Of a stretch of 64,000 nucleotides of DNA, positions 33,032 to 44,573 are shown one piece after another. This DNA comes from Dromiciops gliroides. Lineage: Eukaryota; Chordata; Mammalia; Microbiotheria; Microbiotheriidae. How positions within the stretch are numbered: position 1 is the first letter of the stretch; each line of letters starts with the position of its first letter. Location: NCBI RefSeq assembly GCF_019393635.1, contig NC_057864.1, positions 469,820,617 to 469,884,616 of the forward strand, given 5' to 3'. The position numbers and the translations under genes were made by a program. Under the pieces are notes generated by a model. The model saw only the letters and a program-made list of their open reading frames with translations. It was not told the origin of the DNA and searched no databases.

Positions 33032-33469
33032 CGGCGGACGGGGCGGTGCTCGGCCGCTTCATGCCTGGTCGTCCCGCCTCCCCTGGGCGCAGCCAGAATA
33101 TCCACCACACGCTCGGAGGCGTGGCCTGAGATCTTCCCCGCCCCCTTTCCCATTTCTCCCAATCATAAGGCCCGAGGGCGGTTGGTTGGGCAGGTGTCAG
33201 GATGCCGCGCGGGCGGAAGTGACGGCGGGTTCTTTGCGTTCTTAAGAGTCCCGCGGAATATGAACCGAAGCGTCTCGGAGCTCTAGCGGGCTTTGCGTGC
33301 CTTGTCGCGTCCTGTGCCGGCTGCCCCCGGCATCGCTCCGTCCCGTGGCCTCCTCTGAGCGCTCAGGCACAGCTCGGGGCTTGGAGCTCTCCCCGCCCCA
33401 AATGTACGTGGATGGAGCCTGTTCATCCCCAGACTCGGGGGGCGATAACCACGTCAACAACAATAGTGT

Positions 33470-33625
33470 CGGGGGCAGCTAGATGGCGCAGTGGTTAAAG
33501 CACCGGCCCTGGATTCAGGAGTCCCTGAGTTCAGATCCGGCCTCAGACACTTGACACTATCTGTGTGACCCTGGGCAAGTCACTTAACCCCCATTGCCTG
33601 CAAAAAACAACAACAACAACAACAA
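33470..33625 (+). repeat. WSINE1-like SINE
   Basis: Sense; CAA-repeat tail; duplication ACAACAATAGTGTC. Confidence 0.88.
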
Positions 33626-33714
33626 CAATAGTGTCTGACCGGTGTAGGGCTCGAGAGGTTGCCAGGAGTAGCTTCCCCATTGTACAGCTTGAGGAAGCCG
33701 AGGCTTTTAGAGGT

Positions 33715-33870
33715 AAGAGGATGCAGCGTGCAGTGGAAGGAAGGGTCCTGGCTCTGGGTTTGAATCCCGTCTGGCCACTTACCACTACTGTGTGACCTTG
33801 GAAAATAAGCTTAGCCTCTCTGGGTCTCGGTTTCTTCCACTGTAAAATGAGGGAATTGGGGCAATCCATC
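33715..33870 (+). repeat. MIR-type SINE remnant
   Basis: 'tttgaatcccgtctggccac', 'actgtgtgaccttggaaaat', 'cactgtaaaatgagggaatt'. Confidence 0.6.
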
Positions 33871-34023
33871 TATGAATCTTTGCTCCCGTGCCTTAGCTGC
33901 CATCACAAAGCTAGTAAAGGATCCAAACTAGTTTCCCCATAGCCTGCAATCCCATCACACGGAATCCTTATCTTTGTGACGGCTCTCTATCACCCTACAT
34001 CAGCTCTCTGGGCAGAATTTTAT

Positions 34024-34192
34024 TTTTTAATTTTAATTTTATTTATTTATTTTTTTTGCAGGGCAAATGGGGTTAAGTGACTTGCCCAGGGTCACACAGC
34101 TAATAAGTGTCAAATGTCTGAGGCCGGATTTGAACTCGGGAACTCCTGAATTCAGGACCGGTGCTTTATCCACTGCGCCACCTAGCTGCCCC
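34024..34192 (-). repeat. WSINE1-like SINE
   Basis: Antisense; duplication CAGAATTTTA. Confidence 0.85.
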
Positions 34193-34544
34193 CAGAATTT
34201 TACGTAGAGAAAGTTAATGGGCTCCTAAGGTTTTAGAGTTTGAACTCTACAAGAAGATGTCTTTCAGGGCTTAACATCCGTTACAACAACCACAAGAGGT
34301 AGCTTAATTCAGGTTTTATAAACCCTGTTTTGTAAAACAGGTGAGTATTCAGAAGCCCTGAAAATTGCAATCACTTGTCCAGCTAGAGTCCGGCTGAATT
34401 CAAACCCCGGCATCTAGCTATATTTCTGATATACTAAGCTTCCTGGGGACTGTGGAGATGGAATTCAGTTCAACAAATATCAAGCAAGTACAGTACTGCT
34501 CAATTGGCTTGGTGTTTGAGAAATCAAAGATAAAAATGAAAACC

Positions 34545-34745
34545 TAATGCACTCTAGAGATTTATTTTAGATATACATTCATTCAGTCAACACTAAGTGC
34601 CTAGATTTTGTCAGGCCCAGTGCTAAGTGCTGGGGATATGAGAAGTAGCAAAAAACGGTCCCTGCCCATAAGGAGCTTACAGTCTAATGGAGACAACATG
34701 CAAACATACCTATGTAAACATATACATACATAGATGTTTATTTTA
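34545..34745. repeat. Ancient mammalian repeat (L2/MIR class, unresolved)
   Basis: 'ggcccagtgctaagtgctgg', 'cctgcccataaggagcttac', 'gtctaatggagacaacatgc'. Similar wording recurs at 57795-58000. Confidence 0.45.
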
Positions 34746-35259
34746 TATTTTTAGCTAGCCTGCATGTGATATATTACAAATATCTGAACCATTTTTTGTG
34801 TGTTTGAATAATGTTTTACTAAAATTATATGTAGATCACATGATCCACAAAACTAAGACTGGCCTTGGGCTTTTGCTAAATTGAATTTGACTCTCACCTG
34901 AACAGTTTCAGTGTATTTATACAAGTAACAGTCATGTTTTTCCCTCTAACACAAATAGTATAAATAGCTTCAAAAATATGAAGCAGTCCATTTATCCTTT
35001 TAGCTTTTCTTATTGTTCTAGGGTCCTTAGCCTTTTAATCCAAAAAGTGAATGGTAGATACCCTTCTTTAAAGATCATGTACACAAACTATGTCTGCTAA
35101 GTTGGGTGGGAGGGACAGTTCAATAAACACAACCACAGGTTGGAATGTCAATATGATGGCAAAGAATTGGAAATCAAGGGAATGCCCATCAATAGGGGAA
35201 CGGCTAAACAAGTTGTATATGAATGTAATAGAATACTATTGTGCTGTAAGAAATGATGA

Positions 35260-35408
35260 TGGGGGCAGCTGGGTGGCTCAGTGGATAGAGCACCGGCCCT
35301 GGAGTTAGGAGGATCTGAGTTCAAATCTGACCTCAGACACTTAACACTTACCAGCTGTGTGACCTTGGGCAAGTCACTTAACCCTCATTGCCCAGCCAAA
35401 AAAAAAAA
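35260..35408 (+). repeat. WSINE1-like SINE in L1
   Basis: Sense; duplication AAGAAATGATGA. Confidence 0.9.
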
Positions 35409-35759
35409 GAAATGATGACCAGGAGGAGTTCAGAGAAACCTGGAAGGACTTACATGAACTGTGCTGACTGAGAGAAGCAGAACTGGGAGAACATTGTACA
35501 CAGTAACAGCAACATTGTGTGATGAACAATGGTGATAGACTTAGCTCTGCTCAGCAGTGCAAAGATCCAATACAGTTTCAAAGAACTCGTGATAGAAAAT
35601 GTATGTTCTCAATATCCAGAAAAAACTGTGAATTATGAATGCAGATTGAACCATACTGTTTCTACTTTTGGGCTGTTTTTTTTCCTTTTTTGTTTTTTCT
35701 TGAGGTTTTCCCCTTGTGCTCTGATTCTTTCACAAGATGACTAATGTAGAAATATGTTT

Positions 35760-35917
35760 TTTTAATTTTTAAAATTTTTTTAGTGAGGCAATTGGGGGTT
35801 AAGTGACTTGCCCAGGGTCACACAGCTAGTAAGTGTTAAGTGTCTGAGGCCAGATTTGAACTCAGGTCCTCCTGACTCCAGGGCTGGTGCTCTATCCACT
35901 TTGCCACCTAGCTGCCC
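35760..35917 (-). repeat. WSINE1-like SINE in L1
   Basis: Antisense; duplication GTAGAAATATGTTT. Confidence 0.9.
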
Positions 35918-36129
35918 CTGTAGAAATATGTTTAATGTGATTATACATATACAACCTATATCAGACTGCTTTCTGTCTTGGGAAGGAGGTAGGGAAGGGA
36001 GGATGGGAGAAAAATTTGGAACTAAAAATCCTGTGAAAACAAATGTTGAAAACTATCCTTTTATGTAACTGGAAAATAATAAAATACTTTAAATTTTTCA
36101 CACCAAAAAAAAAAAGAATGTGAATATGA

Positions 36130-36370
36130 AAAAAAAGGAAGGAAATAATGCATTTATTAAATACCTACTGTATCCGGCAAGTGCTTTACAAATGTTGTTG
36201 CTCACAACAACCCTGGGAGGTACATGCAATTATTAACTGTAAAATCCACATTTTACAATTGGGGAAACTGGGGCATACATAGGTTAAAGTAATTTGCCCA
36301 GGGTCACATAGCTAGCAGGTGTATGAAGCTAGATTTGAACTCAGGTCCTCCTGATTCCAGGCCCAGCACA
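36130..36370 (-). repeat. MAR1/MIR-type SINE, antisense
   Basis: 'caagtgctttacaaatgttg', 'cacaacaaccctgggaggta', to 'cctcctgattccaggcccag'. Confidence 0.7.
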
Positions 36371-36462
36371 GTTAGATTACTTGTAAATGCTGATGAAGTG
36401 AGACTTCAATCTACTTCACAGGATCAAAGAGCCTTCAATCAGTCTTTCAAGAAGTATGTATT

Positions 36463-36606
36463 GGGGCAGCTAGGTGGTGCAGTGGATAGTGCTCTGGCCC
36501 TGGAGTCGGGAATACCCGAGTTCAAATCCAGCCTCAGACACTTAACACTTACTAGCTGTGTGACCTTGGGCAAGTCACTTAACCCCAATTGCCTCACCAA
36601 AAAAAA
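36463..36606 (+). repeat. WSINE1-like SINE
   Basis: Sense; duplication AAGAAGTATGTATT. Confidence 0.88.
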
Positions 36607-36929
36607 AGAAGTATGTATTAAGTGCTTACTAAGAACATCCAGCCCAACCCCTTCAGTTTGCTGATGGAGAAGCTTGGGCCCAGAGAACTTCAGAGGTGTT
36701 TCATATGATTTGCCTTGAAAGACTTGGATTTGGAATTGAGATGTTTGGTTTAACATCCTCCTATACCATCAACAAAGACCAGATGTGTGATCCCTGCTCA
36801 GAATCTCTGTCTGCATTCTCCTTGGACTCTGATTAGTCACCTTGCCTCCTCCTGGTTTAAGGCTCACTAGGCCATTTCTTAGCTGTTTATTTTTCAAGCT
36901 CTGTTACTGAATGCTTTTCTCCCTCCCAC

Positions 36930-37085
36930 CTCCCCAAGCGTACACACACAAATCAGCACTACCATTCCCCTATATATGTTGTCTTCCCCTGTTAGAATCT
37001 AAGCTTCTTGAGGGCAAAATTGATTGCTTAGTGCTTAGCATACTGTCACATAGTAAGTGCTTAGTAATTTTTTTTAATTCATTCA
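36930..37085 (+). repeat. L2 LINE 3' end, short
   Basis: 'aagcttcttgagggcaaaat' and 'cacatagtaagtgcttagta' followed by TTCATTCATT. Confidence 0.55.
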
Positions 37086-37094
37086 TTTGTGAAG

Positions 37095-37338
37095 ATCAAT
37101 TGAGATAATAATAACTAACATTTATATAGGGAGAAGTAGTTTACATATGATCCCCATGACAATGTGAGGTAGGTATTATTATGCCCATTTTATAGATGAG
37201 AAAACTGAGCCTGAGAGAGGTTAAATGACTTGCCCAGAGTTACATAGCTAGTGCATGACTGCTGAGGCAGGATTCAAACTTAGGTCTTCCTGACTCCAAG
37301 GCTTCGACTCTATCCACTGGGCCACCTAGCTGCCTCTA
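37095..37338 (-). repeat. MAR1/MIR-type SINE, antisense
   Basis: 'cattttatagatgagaaaac' to 'ggccacctagctgcct'. Confidence 0.75.
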
Positions 37339-37689
37339 CTTATGTGTGAAAAGTGTGTGTGTGAGCTCTCTGTCTCTGTTTCTGTCTGTCATATTTGGGT
37401 ATCTATCTATCTTTAGATATTCCTATCTACAGATGCTGAACTATGTCTATATGTGTATATGTATGTCTATATGGAAAAAGTTTGAGTATTACCCTGAATT
37501 TAAGACTACAAAGAATTTTCTAAAATATATTTTCCAAGAAGAAACACTCAAGTCAAGTGAACAGAATTTATTAACTGGTTGCTCTATGCCAGACACTGAG
37601 CTAAAGTGGAGTATACCAGAGGCATTTGTGAGGATTTATTTACTTAATGGTGCACTGAATGGTGGGATACAGAAATATAAAGAAATGCC

Positions 37690-37985
37690 TTCAAATCATT
37701 TCTCTGACCATATCATTCCTCTGCTTCCCATGGCCTATAAATAAAGACCAAAGTATTTGTCATGACATTTAAGGCTCTTCATGCTCTGGCCTGAACTGAT
37801 CTTTCTGTAGGCTTAGCTCCTACTTTCCCATCTCAGGTACCCAAACTTTTCCTGAAAAACCAAACCTAACCAACAACAACCTGTGTGTTGACCATGTTCA
37901 TTCCATCTGAAATGTCCTTCTTCTTTATTCTATCCATCTGTCCAAACACACCTATCTCTTTAGGCCCATGTTCAGCATGACCCTG
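37690..37985 (+). repeat. L2 LINE fragment
   Basis: Reads 'aagaccaaagtatttgtcat', 'aaggctcttcatgctctggc', in the order seen in mammalian L2. Confidence 0.6.
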
Positions 37986-38448
37986 GCCAGTAAGGAGTTT
38001 TCGGTACAGCACAGTGGAAAAAGCAAGAGATTTGGGCTTGCAGGCCAGTAACAAAGGGTGGGCCCTGCTCATTAATTACTACTCATTTGGGCCTCAATTT
38101 CCTCATGTATAAAATGAGGGGGAGAAGTTAGATGATCTCTAAGGTTCCATCAAGTTCTAAATTGTGTCATCCTGCATATATATTTGGTTCTTATACATGT
38201 ACTATTGATCCACTGTCAGCTTCCTTCATGAGGCAGCCAATGAATAGAATGCTAGACCCACCTGGCATCAGGAAGACCTGAGATCTCTGGTGCAAGGTGA
38301 CATTACTCTCTAGGACCCTCACTGTAGTCAAAGGATGATGGTTCAAATCTTAGCTCTGTTACTTATTGTTAATTTAAATATTATTATGCATATTATCTAC
38401 TTCAGAATACTTGTGGCAAGCCTCATAACTTTTCTGGGCCTTAAGTTT

Positions 38449-38619
38449 CCTCATTTTTTTCTTTTTTTCTTTTCTTTTTTTTTTCCAGGGCAATGTGGGT
38501 TAAGTGACTTGCCCAGAGCCACACAGCTAGTAAGTGTCAAATGTCTGAGGTTAGATTTGAACTCAGGTCCTCCTGAATCCAGGGCCAGTGCTTTATCCAC
38601 TGTACCACCTAGCTGCCCC
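38449..38619 (-). repeat. WSINE1-like SINE
   Basis: Antisense; duplication TTTCCTCATTT. Confidence 0.85.
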
Positions 38620-38672
38620 ATTTCCTCATTTGTTAAATGAAGTTGTTAGCCTAGATCAAGTATTCTTCCTCA

Positions 38673-38832
38673 TATGTTTTGTTTTGTTTTTTTTTCTGGG
38701 GCAATGAGGGTTAAGTGACTTGCCCAGGGTCACACAGCTACTAAGTGTCAAGTGTCTGAGGCTGGATTTGAACTCAGGTCCTCCTGAATCCAGGGCCAGA
38801 GCTTTATCCACTGCGCCACCTAGCTGCCCCCA
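38673..38832 (-). repeat. WSINE1-like SINE
   Basis: Antisense; duplication ATCAAGTATTCTT; interrupts a hAT MITE. Confidence 0.88.
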
Positions 38833-38835
38833 AAT

Positions 38836-38998
38836 CAAGTATTCTTAACTTGGGTGTCCATGAACTTTAAAAAAAATCATAACTAATTTATCGTAGCTGG
38901 TTTCTTTGTAATTTTATTTTATGCTTTTGAATCATTCTGAGAAGGGCTTCACCAGATAACCAGAGGGATCCATTACTCAAACAAGGTTAACCCCTGCA
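38836..38998. mobile_element. hAT-like MITE relic interrupted at its left end
   Basis: 'attcttaacttgggtgtcca' to 'aaggttaacccctg' has the form of mammalian Charlie-like MITEs. A SINE (38673-38832) duplicated AATCAAGTATTCTT at its left end. Confidence 0.55.
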
Positions 38999-39129
38999 GC
39001 AAATTATCTCTAAGGTTTTTGACAATAATAGTAGGTATTATTTACATAGTATTTTAAGGTTTGCAGAACCCTTTATAAAATATCATTTGTTCCTTAGAAC
39101 AACCCTGGGAGTTAGGTGCTATTATTATT

Positions 39130-39365
39130 CCCATTTTTTGTTGTTGTTCAATCATATATGACTCTTTGTTGGCCCCATTTGGGGTCCTGGAGTGGTTTGC
39201 TATTTCCTTCTCCAGCTCATTTTACAGATGAGGAAACTGAGGCACACAGGGTTAAGTGACTTTCCCAGAGTCACACAGATAGTAAGTGTCTGAGGCTGGA
39301 TTTTAACCCAGCATTTCTTGACTCCAGTTCCTAGGGTTCCATCCACTGCACTGCCTGCCTACCTA
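39130..39365 (-). repeat. THER/MAR1-type long SINE
   Basis: 'tgttgttcaatcatatatga', 'ttccttctccagctcatttt', to 'actgcctgcct'. Preceded at 39015-39130 by another antisense MIR/MAR1 relic. Confidence 0.7.
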
Positions 39366-39488
39366 TTTACACTTCTTTGTCCTATGAACTAATGGGAATA
39401 AATGAGCTAGGGCTCATTGACTTAACATTTACTCACACTCATTATCTGCAGGGCCATGGAAACCATAGTTTATTGTTGTTGTTGTTTT

Positions 39489-39636
39489 TATTTTGGGGGG
39501 GTTGGGCAATGAGGGTTAAGTGACTTGCCCAGGGTCGCACAGCTAGTAAGTGTCAAATGGCTGAGGCTGGATTTGAACTCAAGTCCTCCTGACTCCAGGG
39601 CCAGTGCTCTTCCACTGTGCCACCTAGCTGACCCCT
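39489..39636 (-). repeat. WSINE1-like SINE
   Basis: Antisense; duplication TGTTGTTGTTTTTA. Confidence 0.85.
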
Positions 39637-39709
39637 GTTGTTGTTTTTAAATTTGTTTTTCAGAGACACCTCATCTACCTATCAGTGGCTACAATTATCC
39701 CTTACTGTT

Positions 39710-39861
39710 TTTTTGTTTGTTTTTAGTGAGGCAATTGGGGTTAAGTGACTTGCCCAGGGTCACACAGCTAGTAAGTGTCAAATGTCTGAGGCCGGATTTG
39801 AACCCAGGTACCTCCTGACTCCAGGGCCGGTGCTCTATCCACTGCACCACCTAGCTGCCCC
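39710..39861 (-). repeat. WSINE1-like SINE
   Basis: Antisense; flanked by TTTTGTTTGTTTTT. Confidence 0.85.
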
Positions 39862-39949
39862 TTTTGTTTGTTTTTTAAAGCAAGCTCTTTGCTCTCTGTG
39901 AATCCACCATCATTTTGGCCCCTCTGCTGGCAGGTCTGGGGTCCACTGG

Positions 39950-40324
39950 ACAGGTGCAGCTGTGAAAGTGACTCCATAGGCTGGTCTGTTTCAAGTCTTT
40001 AGGTCACCTTCCTCAGAGCAGGAAGGAGTTAATTCTCCTCCCTCCGAGTTACCTGCTCAAGCAACTCTTGGCTTTGTCAGAGGGCGCTAAGTGACTGCTC
40101 TTCCTAGGAAACAAAGAAAGGGAGAACTTAGAAAACCATCTCTCGAGCTTGTTTGTGTGTGTGGCAGGAGCCTGGGAGGCTGTCTGTGGCGGGATCCTGG
40201 ATGTCTGCCCTAAGATGTGGAACTGGGGGCTCCGAAGCATCTTGTCACTCTGTCCTGCTTCCAAGAAGAAGCAGGCATCTGACTCCACTTGGGGAATTTA
40301 GACTTTCGTGAGTTTGCTCTTAAG
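39950..40324 (+). other. Candidate 5' noncoding exon of the merlin-like gene
   Basis: Repeat-free block ending in a near-perfect donor TTAAG|GTAAGA (exon end 40324). The merlin-like start-codon exon needs an upstream partner, and this is the best donor I see in the unique DNA before it. No coding potential recognised, no CpG island; the left limit is arbitrary. Confidence 0.25.
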
Positions 40325-41655
40325 GTAAGAAAATCCTTGACTGGCTGAGATTTGAAAGCCACCTTCTGGCGAGAGAGCATTTGCTGTGGCTACAGCTTTT
40401 GAGCTCGCAGAAGTAATTGAGAAGGAAATGAAAACAATTAGCCCGGGTTCTCTTTTCAGCTGTTCCTGGGCTTCTTCCATTCACTGGACGCCAGGCTAAC
40501 CGGAAAAAGCTCAGACAACGAAATTGGACATGGAAATTGATGTCAGTGTTTACCCCCCTATGTATGGAGCAGGCAAAAATCTCTTCAGGTTATACAGTAT
40601 TGGAGGCATATCAGAAGGGAATGATGCCTAGGGACATCAAGGGATAGCTAGAAGATCAAAGAAAAGGATGGGAGAAAGGTGACATTATCCTTACATTTAG
40701 AACCTGTGTAACGTCTGGGTATCGTATTTTAGTTTATCTCTCTGAAGAGCAGATGTCTGTCCCGGTGCTCAATTATGCACAAGTGCCTTACAGATACATT
40801 CTTGTACTTGGTGACTTTCAGAGCACATTGTAAACACTAATTAATTCAGTTGTTTTGTACTTCTGTTTGGTGATAACCTTTAATAAACTGTGTGTTGTTT
40901 TTTTTTGGGGGGGGGGATGGGAAAACCTCTAAACAGAGGTTCAATACAACCATTAAATATGCACAATATCTAGTCCCCTCTGTATTTGTAATAACTTGAA
41001 TGAATTAATGACAATAGTTTCTATTTGCTTTTATTTTCTGTTTTCAGTCTGTACTCAAATAGACCTGAAGTAGATGTGTTAGATGATAGGTATCTTTTGT
41101 GAAGGTCTGTGTTATTTTTACATTCCTCATGACTGAAGAAATGAGGTGTTGATTTTCTCTGCCGCTTTTATTCTCCCTTGACCTCATTTATTGTGATTCC
41201 TGCTTTCTGGGCTTGCCCACCGACTGACAGAGTGGACCACACCTAGTCAAAGAGGACTGACGGTTCAGCCAAGAATGACAATTGGGGGTATACTTCATGA
41301 GCTAATTTCATGAAAAAGCTGTGGAAAATGATATTAGGTTTGACTAGAGCACTCTGTCCCTCTGTCTCACTGTCCCACACAGTTTTGTGAGTAGTGAAGG
41401 AGAATGTGACAGAGCTACATAGATTTTTTAATGGTAGTGGCTTGTTTCAAGAATTAATTCAGCTGGTCCATAGACTTTGGTTTGGTTTGGTAAACTTTGA
41501 TTATGTTTCCAAGTTCCAGGATGATGATCAGAAAGTTCCTACCTTCCACTTATTGTCATCGGTGAATTTTGAACGAGTTAACAGAACAAAGGAAGCAGTT
41601 TTGGTACCTGTTTCTCTTTTCATTTTGTCTCCAGCCCTTAACGCTTAGAAAGATG
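40325..41655. other. Unique DNA, no gene recognised
   Basis: About 1.3 kb without SINEs, rare in this window, between MRPS17 and the merlin-like gene. A G-run follows a T-run at 40898-40917. The longest reading frame here (41394-41648) starts at GTG and resembles nothing I know. Confidence 0.4.
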
Positions 41656-41661
41656 TAGCTA

Positions 41662-41802
41662 GGGGGCAGCTAGGTGGTGCAAGGGATAAAGCACTGGCCC
41701 TGGATTCAGAATGACCTGAGTTCAAATCCAGCCTCAGATACTTGACACTTTACTACCCGTGTGACCCTGGGCAAGTTATTTAACTTAACCCTCATTGCCG
41801 TA
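41662..41802 (+). repeat. WSINE1-like SINE
   Basis: Sense; almost no A tail; duplication GTAGCTAG. Confidence 0.82.
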
Positions 41803-41825
41803 GCTAGACAAACAGTTGTTAAAAC

Positions 41826-41981
41826 TTTTTTTTTTTTTTTTTTTGGTGAGGCAACTGGGGTTAAGTGAGTTGCCTAGGGTCACACAGGTAATAAGTGTCA
41901 AGTGTCTGAGGTCACATTTGAACTCAGGTCCTCCTGAATCCAGGGCTGGCAATCTATCCACTGCGCCACCTAGTTGCCCCT
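41826..41981 (-). repeat. WSINE1-like SINE
   Basis: Antisense, long T run; TAAAAC flanks. Confidence 0.85.
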
Positions 41982-41995
41982 AAAACCATATTTCT

Positions 41996-42153
41996 TTCTT
42001 TCTTTCTTTTTTTTTTTTGCAGGGTAATGAGGGTTAAGTGACTTGCCCAGGGTCACACAGCTAGTAAGTATCAAGTGTCTGAGGCCAGATTTGAACTCAG
42101 GTACTCCTGACTCCAGGGCCCGTGCTCTATCCACTGCGCCACCTAGCTGCCCC
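41996..42153 (-). repeat. WSINE1-like SINE
   Basis: Antisense; TTTC-repeat tail; third SINE in a 490-nt cluster. Confidence 0.85.
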
Positions 42154-42674
42154 CTTAGTCTACATTTTTGATGAGCAACTAGGATTGTAACGTTTTAAAA
42201 TAGTTCTGGCCAATCAGGGGTTATGGGGTTCTGTCTATTTGCTGTGCTTTAGACTATAACTCCATTAATGCAGAACATAAAGTGAGAATTTCAGCAGAAT
42301 ACAGAATGACTCAGTGGGCAAAGAGGGGCTAACTTTTCTAAGCAGCTCTGTGGTCTCCTTATCTGTGTTTAACCTTGGGCAGCTTACATTCTCTGCCTCA
42401 GTGTCTCAATTTTGTTATCCAGGAGGTGAAGTTGAGAGTAGCTCAATAATGGCTCATTAATCTGATGATGGAGAGTGAACTTTTTACATGAATAAATTTT
42501 CCAAATAGTTAAATATGACTATCCTTTTAAACACAAAACTTCAAAAAAAGTTATTTAAGATGGAAATCTTTCTAAAATATGCTACATATTGCCTTTTTGA
42601 GCAGAACATCCTGAACATGATTTCTTGACTTGGGGTCATCATTATAAATAACAGTGTCAATGTAGAAGGATACA

Positions 42675-42815
42675 ATGTGGTATAGCAGAAAGTTATTAAA
42701 CTGGGAATCAGGTGCCTGGTGTCCAAGTCCTGCTCTGTCACCAACTAGCTGTGTGGCCTTGGGCAAGTCACAGGCCCCGGGTTTCTTCTGCTGTAAAATG
42801 AGAGCATTGAAATCC
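42675..42815 (+). repeat. MIR-type SINE remnant
   Basis: 'ctagctgtgtggccttgggc' and 'ctgctgtaaaatgagagcat'. Confidence 0.6.
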
Positions 42816-43020
42816 ACTCTGGTTTTAAATATCTTGGGTTCTATTGTATATCTAGAGTTGGTCTTACATTAAAGCCCATCTTTTAGTTTTTAAGGTATGT
42901 GGAAGGGCCAGATGGCTTGACCCATATGGAAATGAATGTGGTTAGTTGACTGTGATGACTTGCTGGACTCTGGAATTTTTGTCTAAGTCTGAGGGACACT
43001 AGCTCCTCTTAGGCTGGACT

Positions 43021-43170
43021 TTTAAAAATTTTTGGGTGGGGCAATGAGGGTTAAGTGACTTGCCCAGCGTCACACAGCTATTAAGTGTCAAGTGTCTGAG
43101 GCCGGATTTGAACTCAGGTACTCCTGAATCCAGGGCCGGTGCTTTATCCACTGCACCACCTAGCTGCCCC
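43021..43170 (-). repeat. WSINE1-like SINE
   Basis: Antisense; duplication CTTAGGCTGG. Confidence 0.88.
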
Positions 43171-43589
43171 TTAGGCTGGCCTTTTTGATGTCCTAGGTAC
43201 CCTGGAAGCAATAGCAACACCTTGAGTCTTAGTCCCATGGACCAACCAAAGGGACCAAGTTTTGGCATCTCCTTTCCCTCCTTTCCCCAGAGCAGGGGTG
43301 AGATTTGAACCCTGATTCCAAGTCAATATTCTCCCCCTGATAACTAGAAGTTAATTTAGAGAAGTTAACTTTTTGAAGACCAATTTGTATGTCCCCAATC
43401 CCTTGAGGAGAAGGCACTTACCAAGTGTTTGCTGAATGGTGGCAAGTTGGTCCTGTGCTAATGGCCTGAGGCTAATACTTCTCAAAGTCTCGGCATCTGC
43501 CTTTCTTCGGGTTTTCAGGCTCTTCTCCTTGATATCAGCTGTTTCTTCCAACTGAAGTCACTGCTCTTGGCTGTTGCAATTCATAAAGT

Positions 43590-43750
43590 CCTAGGTTCTT
43601 AGATTTAGAACTGAAAGGAACTTCAAAGGGCACAGAATCGTTTTACAAAAGAGGAGAGTGAAGTCAATGAAGCGATTTACTTAAGGTCACATGGGCACTA
43701 AAGTGTCAGGGATAGCATTTGAACCCAGATCTTTGGACTCCAGAGCCTAT
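43590..43750 (-). repeat. MIR-type SINE remnant, antisense
   Basis: Decayed copy with 'gcgatttacttaaggtcaca' and 'gcatttgaacccagatcttt'. Confidence 0.5.
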
Positions 43751-44060
43751 TCTCCTTTTATTGTTTGCCCACCCCTTCTAGTTTGCTGGTCCTGACTGAT
43801 GATTTGGAAGAGCAGATAATAAGTCTAGGGAAGAGTTGAGAAAATGTGTCTTTCTTTTCCCTTTTACAAGGTGGGAGATTCTGAATTTGGGATAATCAAT
43901 GCATTTACGATGAACTCTATTGATGTGGTAGTTGGTTTTACTGAACTACTATTTTTCTTTTTCCTTTTTTTTTTTTGTTAAAAAGGAATGACCTTTGTCC
44001 CTTAGGGACTGGGCAGAGAAATGTGGTATTAAGAAAAAAAACAATTTTTTTAAAGGTGGA

Positions 44061-44153
44061 TTGGGGCAGCTAGGTGGTGCAGTGGATAAAGCACCGGCCC
44101 TGGATTCAGGAGGACCTGAACCCCCATTGCCTTGCAAAAACAAACAAACAAAA
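44061..44153 (+). repeat. WSINE1-like SINE with central deletion
   Basis: Sense; jumps from GAGGACCTGA to ACCCCCATTGCC, losing about 65 nt; duplication AAAGGTGGATTG intact. Confidence 0.88.
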
Positions 44154-44240
44154 AAGGTGGATTGTGAAACCCCAGATGCACAGAGGTAGAATCCAGCCAA
44201 CAGAGGTTCACTATGATGTGGTTAAGATTAGAGAGAAATG

Positions 44241-44391
44241 AGGGGCAGCTAGGTGGCACAGTAGATGGAGCACCGGCCCTGGATTCAGGAGTACCTGAGT
44301 TCAAATCCGGCCTCAGACACTTAACACTTACTAGCTGTGTGACCCTGGGCAAGTCACTTAACCCCAATTGCCTCACTAAAAAAAAAAAAAA
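44241..44391 (+). repeat. WSINE1-like SINE
   Basis: Sense; perfect duplication AGATTAGAGAGAAATGA. Confidence 0.9.
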
Positions 44392-44424
44392 AGAAGATTA
44401 GAGAGAAATGAAATCATACAATCT

Positions 44425-44573
44425 GTTTTTTTGTTTTGTCTTTTTTACGGGGCAATGGGGGTTAAGTGACTTGCCCAGGGTCACACAGATAGTAAGTGTC
44501 TGAGGCCGGATTTGAACTCAGGTACTCCTGAATCCAGGGCCGGTGCTTTATCCACTGCGCCACCTAGCCGCCC
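44425..44573 (-). repeat. WSINE1-like SINE
   Basis: Antisense; perfect duplication GAAATCATACAATCTG. Confidence 0.9.

Larger units (their letters stand above)
32280..33460 (-). promoter_or_regulatory. MRPS17: CpG-island promoter of MRPS17, possibly bidirectional
   Basis: Second GC-rich island of the window. It contains a palindromic CRE TGACGTCA at 33024-33031 and an ETS/GABP-type CGGAAGTGAC at 33214-33223 facing the other way. These are usual for nuclear genes of mitochondrial proteins and for divergent promoters. No coding gene is visible on the plus side within several kb. Confidence 0.8.
35085..36112 (+). repeat. LINE L1 3' UTR with two nested SINEs
   Basis: Reads 'gcccatcaataggggaacgg', 'gtgctgtaagaaatgatga', 'gaacattgtacacagtaaca' and ends in AATAAAATAC and an A-rich tail. 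SINEs at 35260-35408 and 35760-35917 are flanked by duplications of L1 sequence (AAGAAATGATGA; TAGAAATATGTTT). Confidence 0.8.

Noticed and set aside
32710-33110. Reading frames in the MRPS17 island
   Set aside because: Arg/Gly/Pro-rich by composition, no homology, and they overlap in several frames.
33660-33715. Donor-like AGAG|GTAAGA as a first exon of the merlin-like gene
   Set aside because: The segment looks like an antisense MIR remnant (ATTGTACAGCTTGAGGAAG), and GTAAG arises from the SINE wording.
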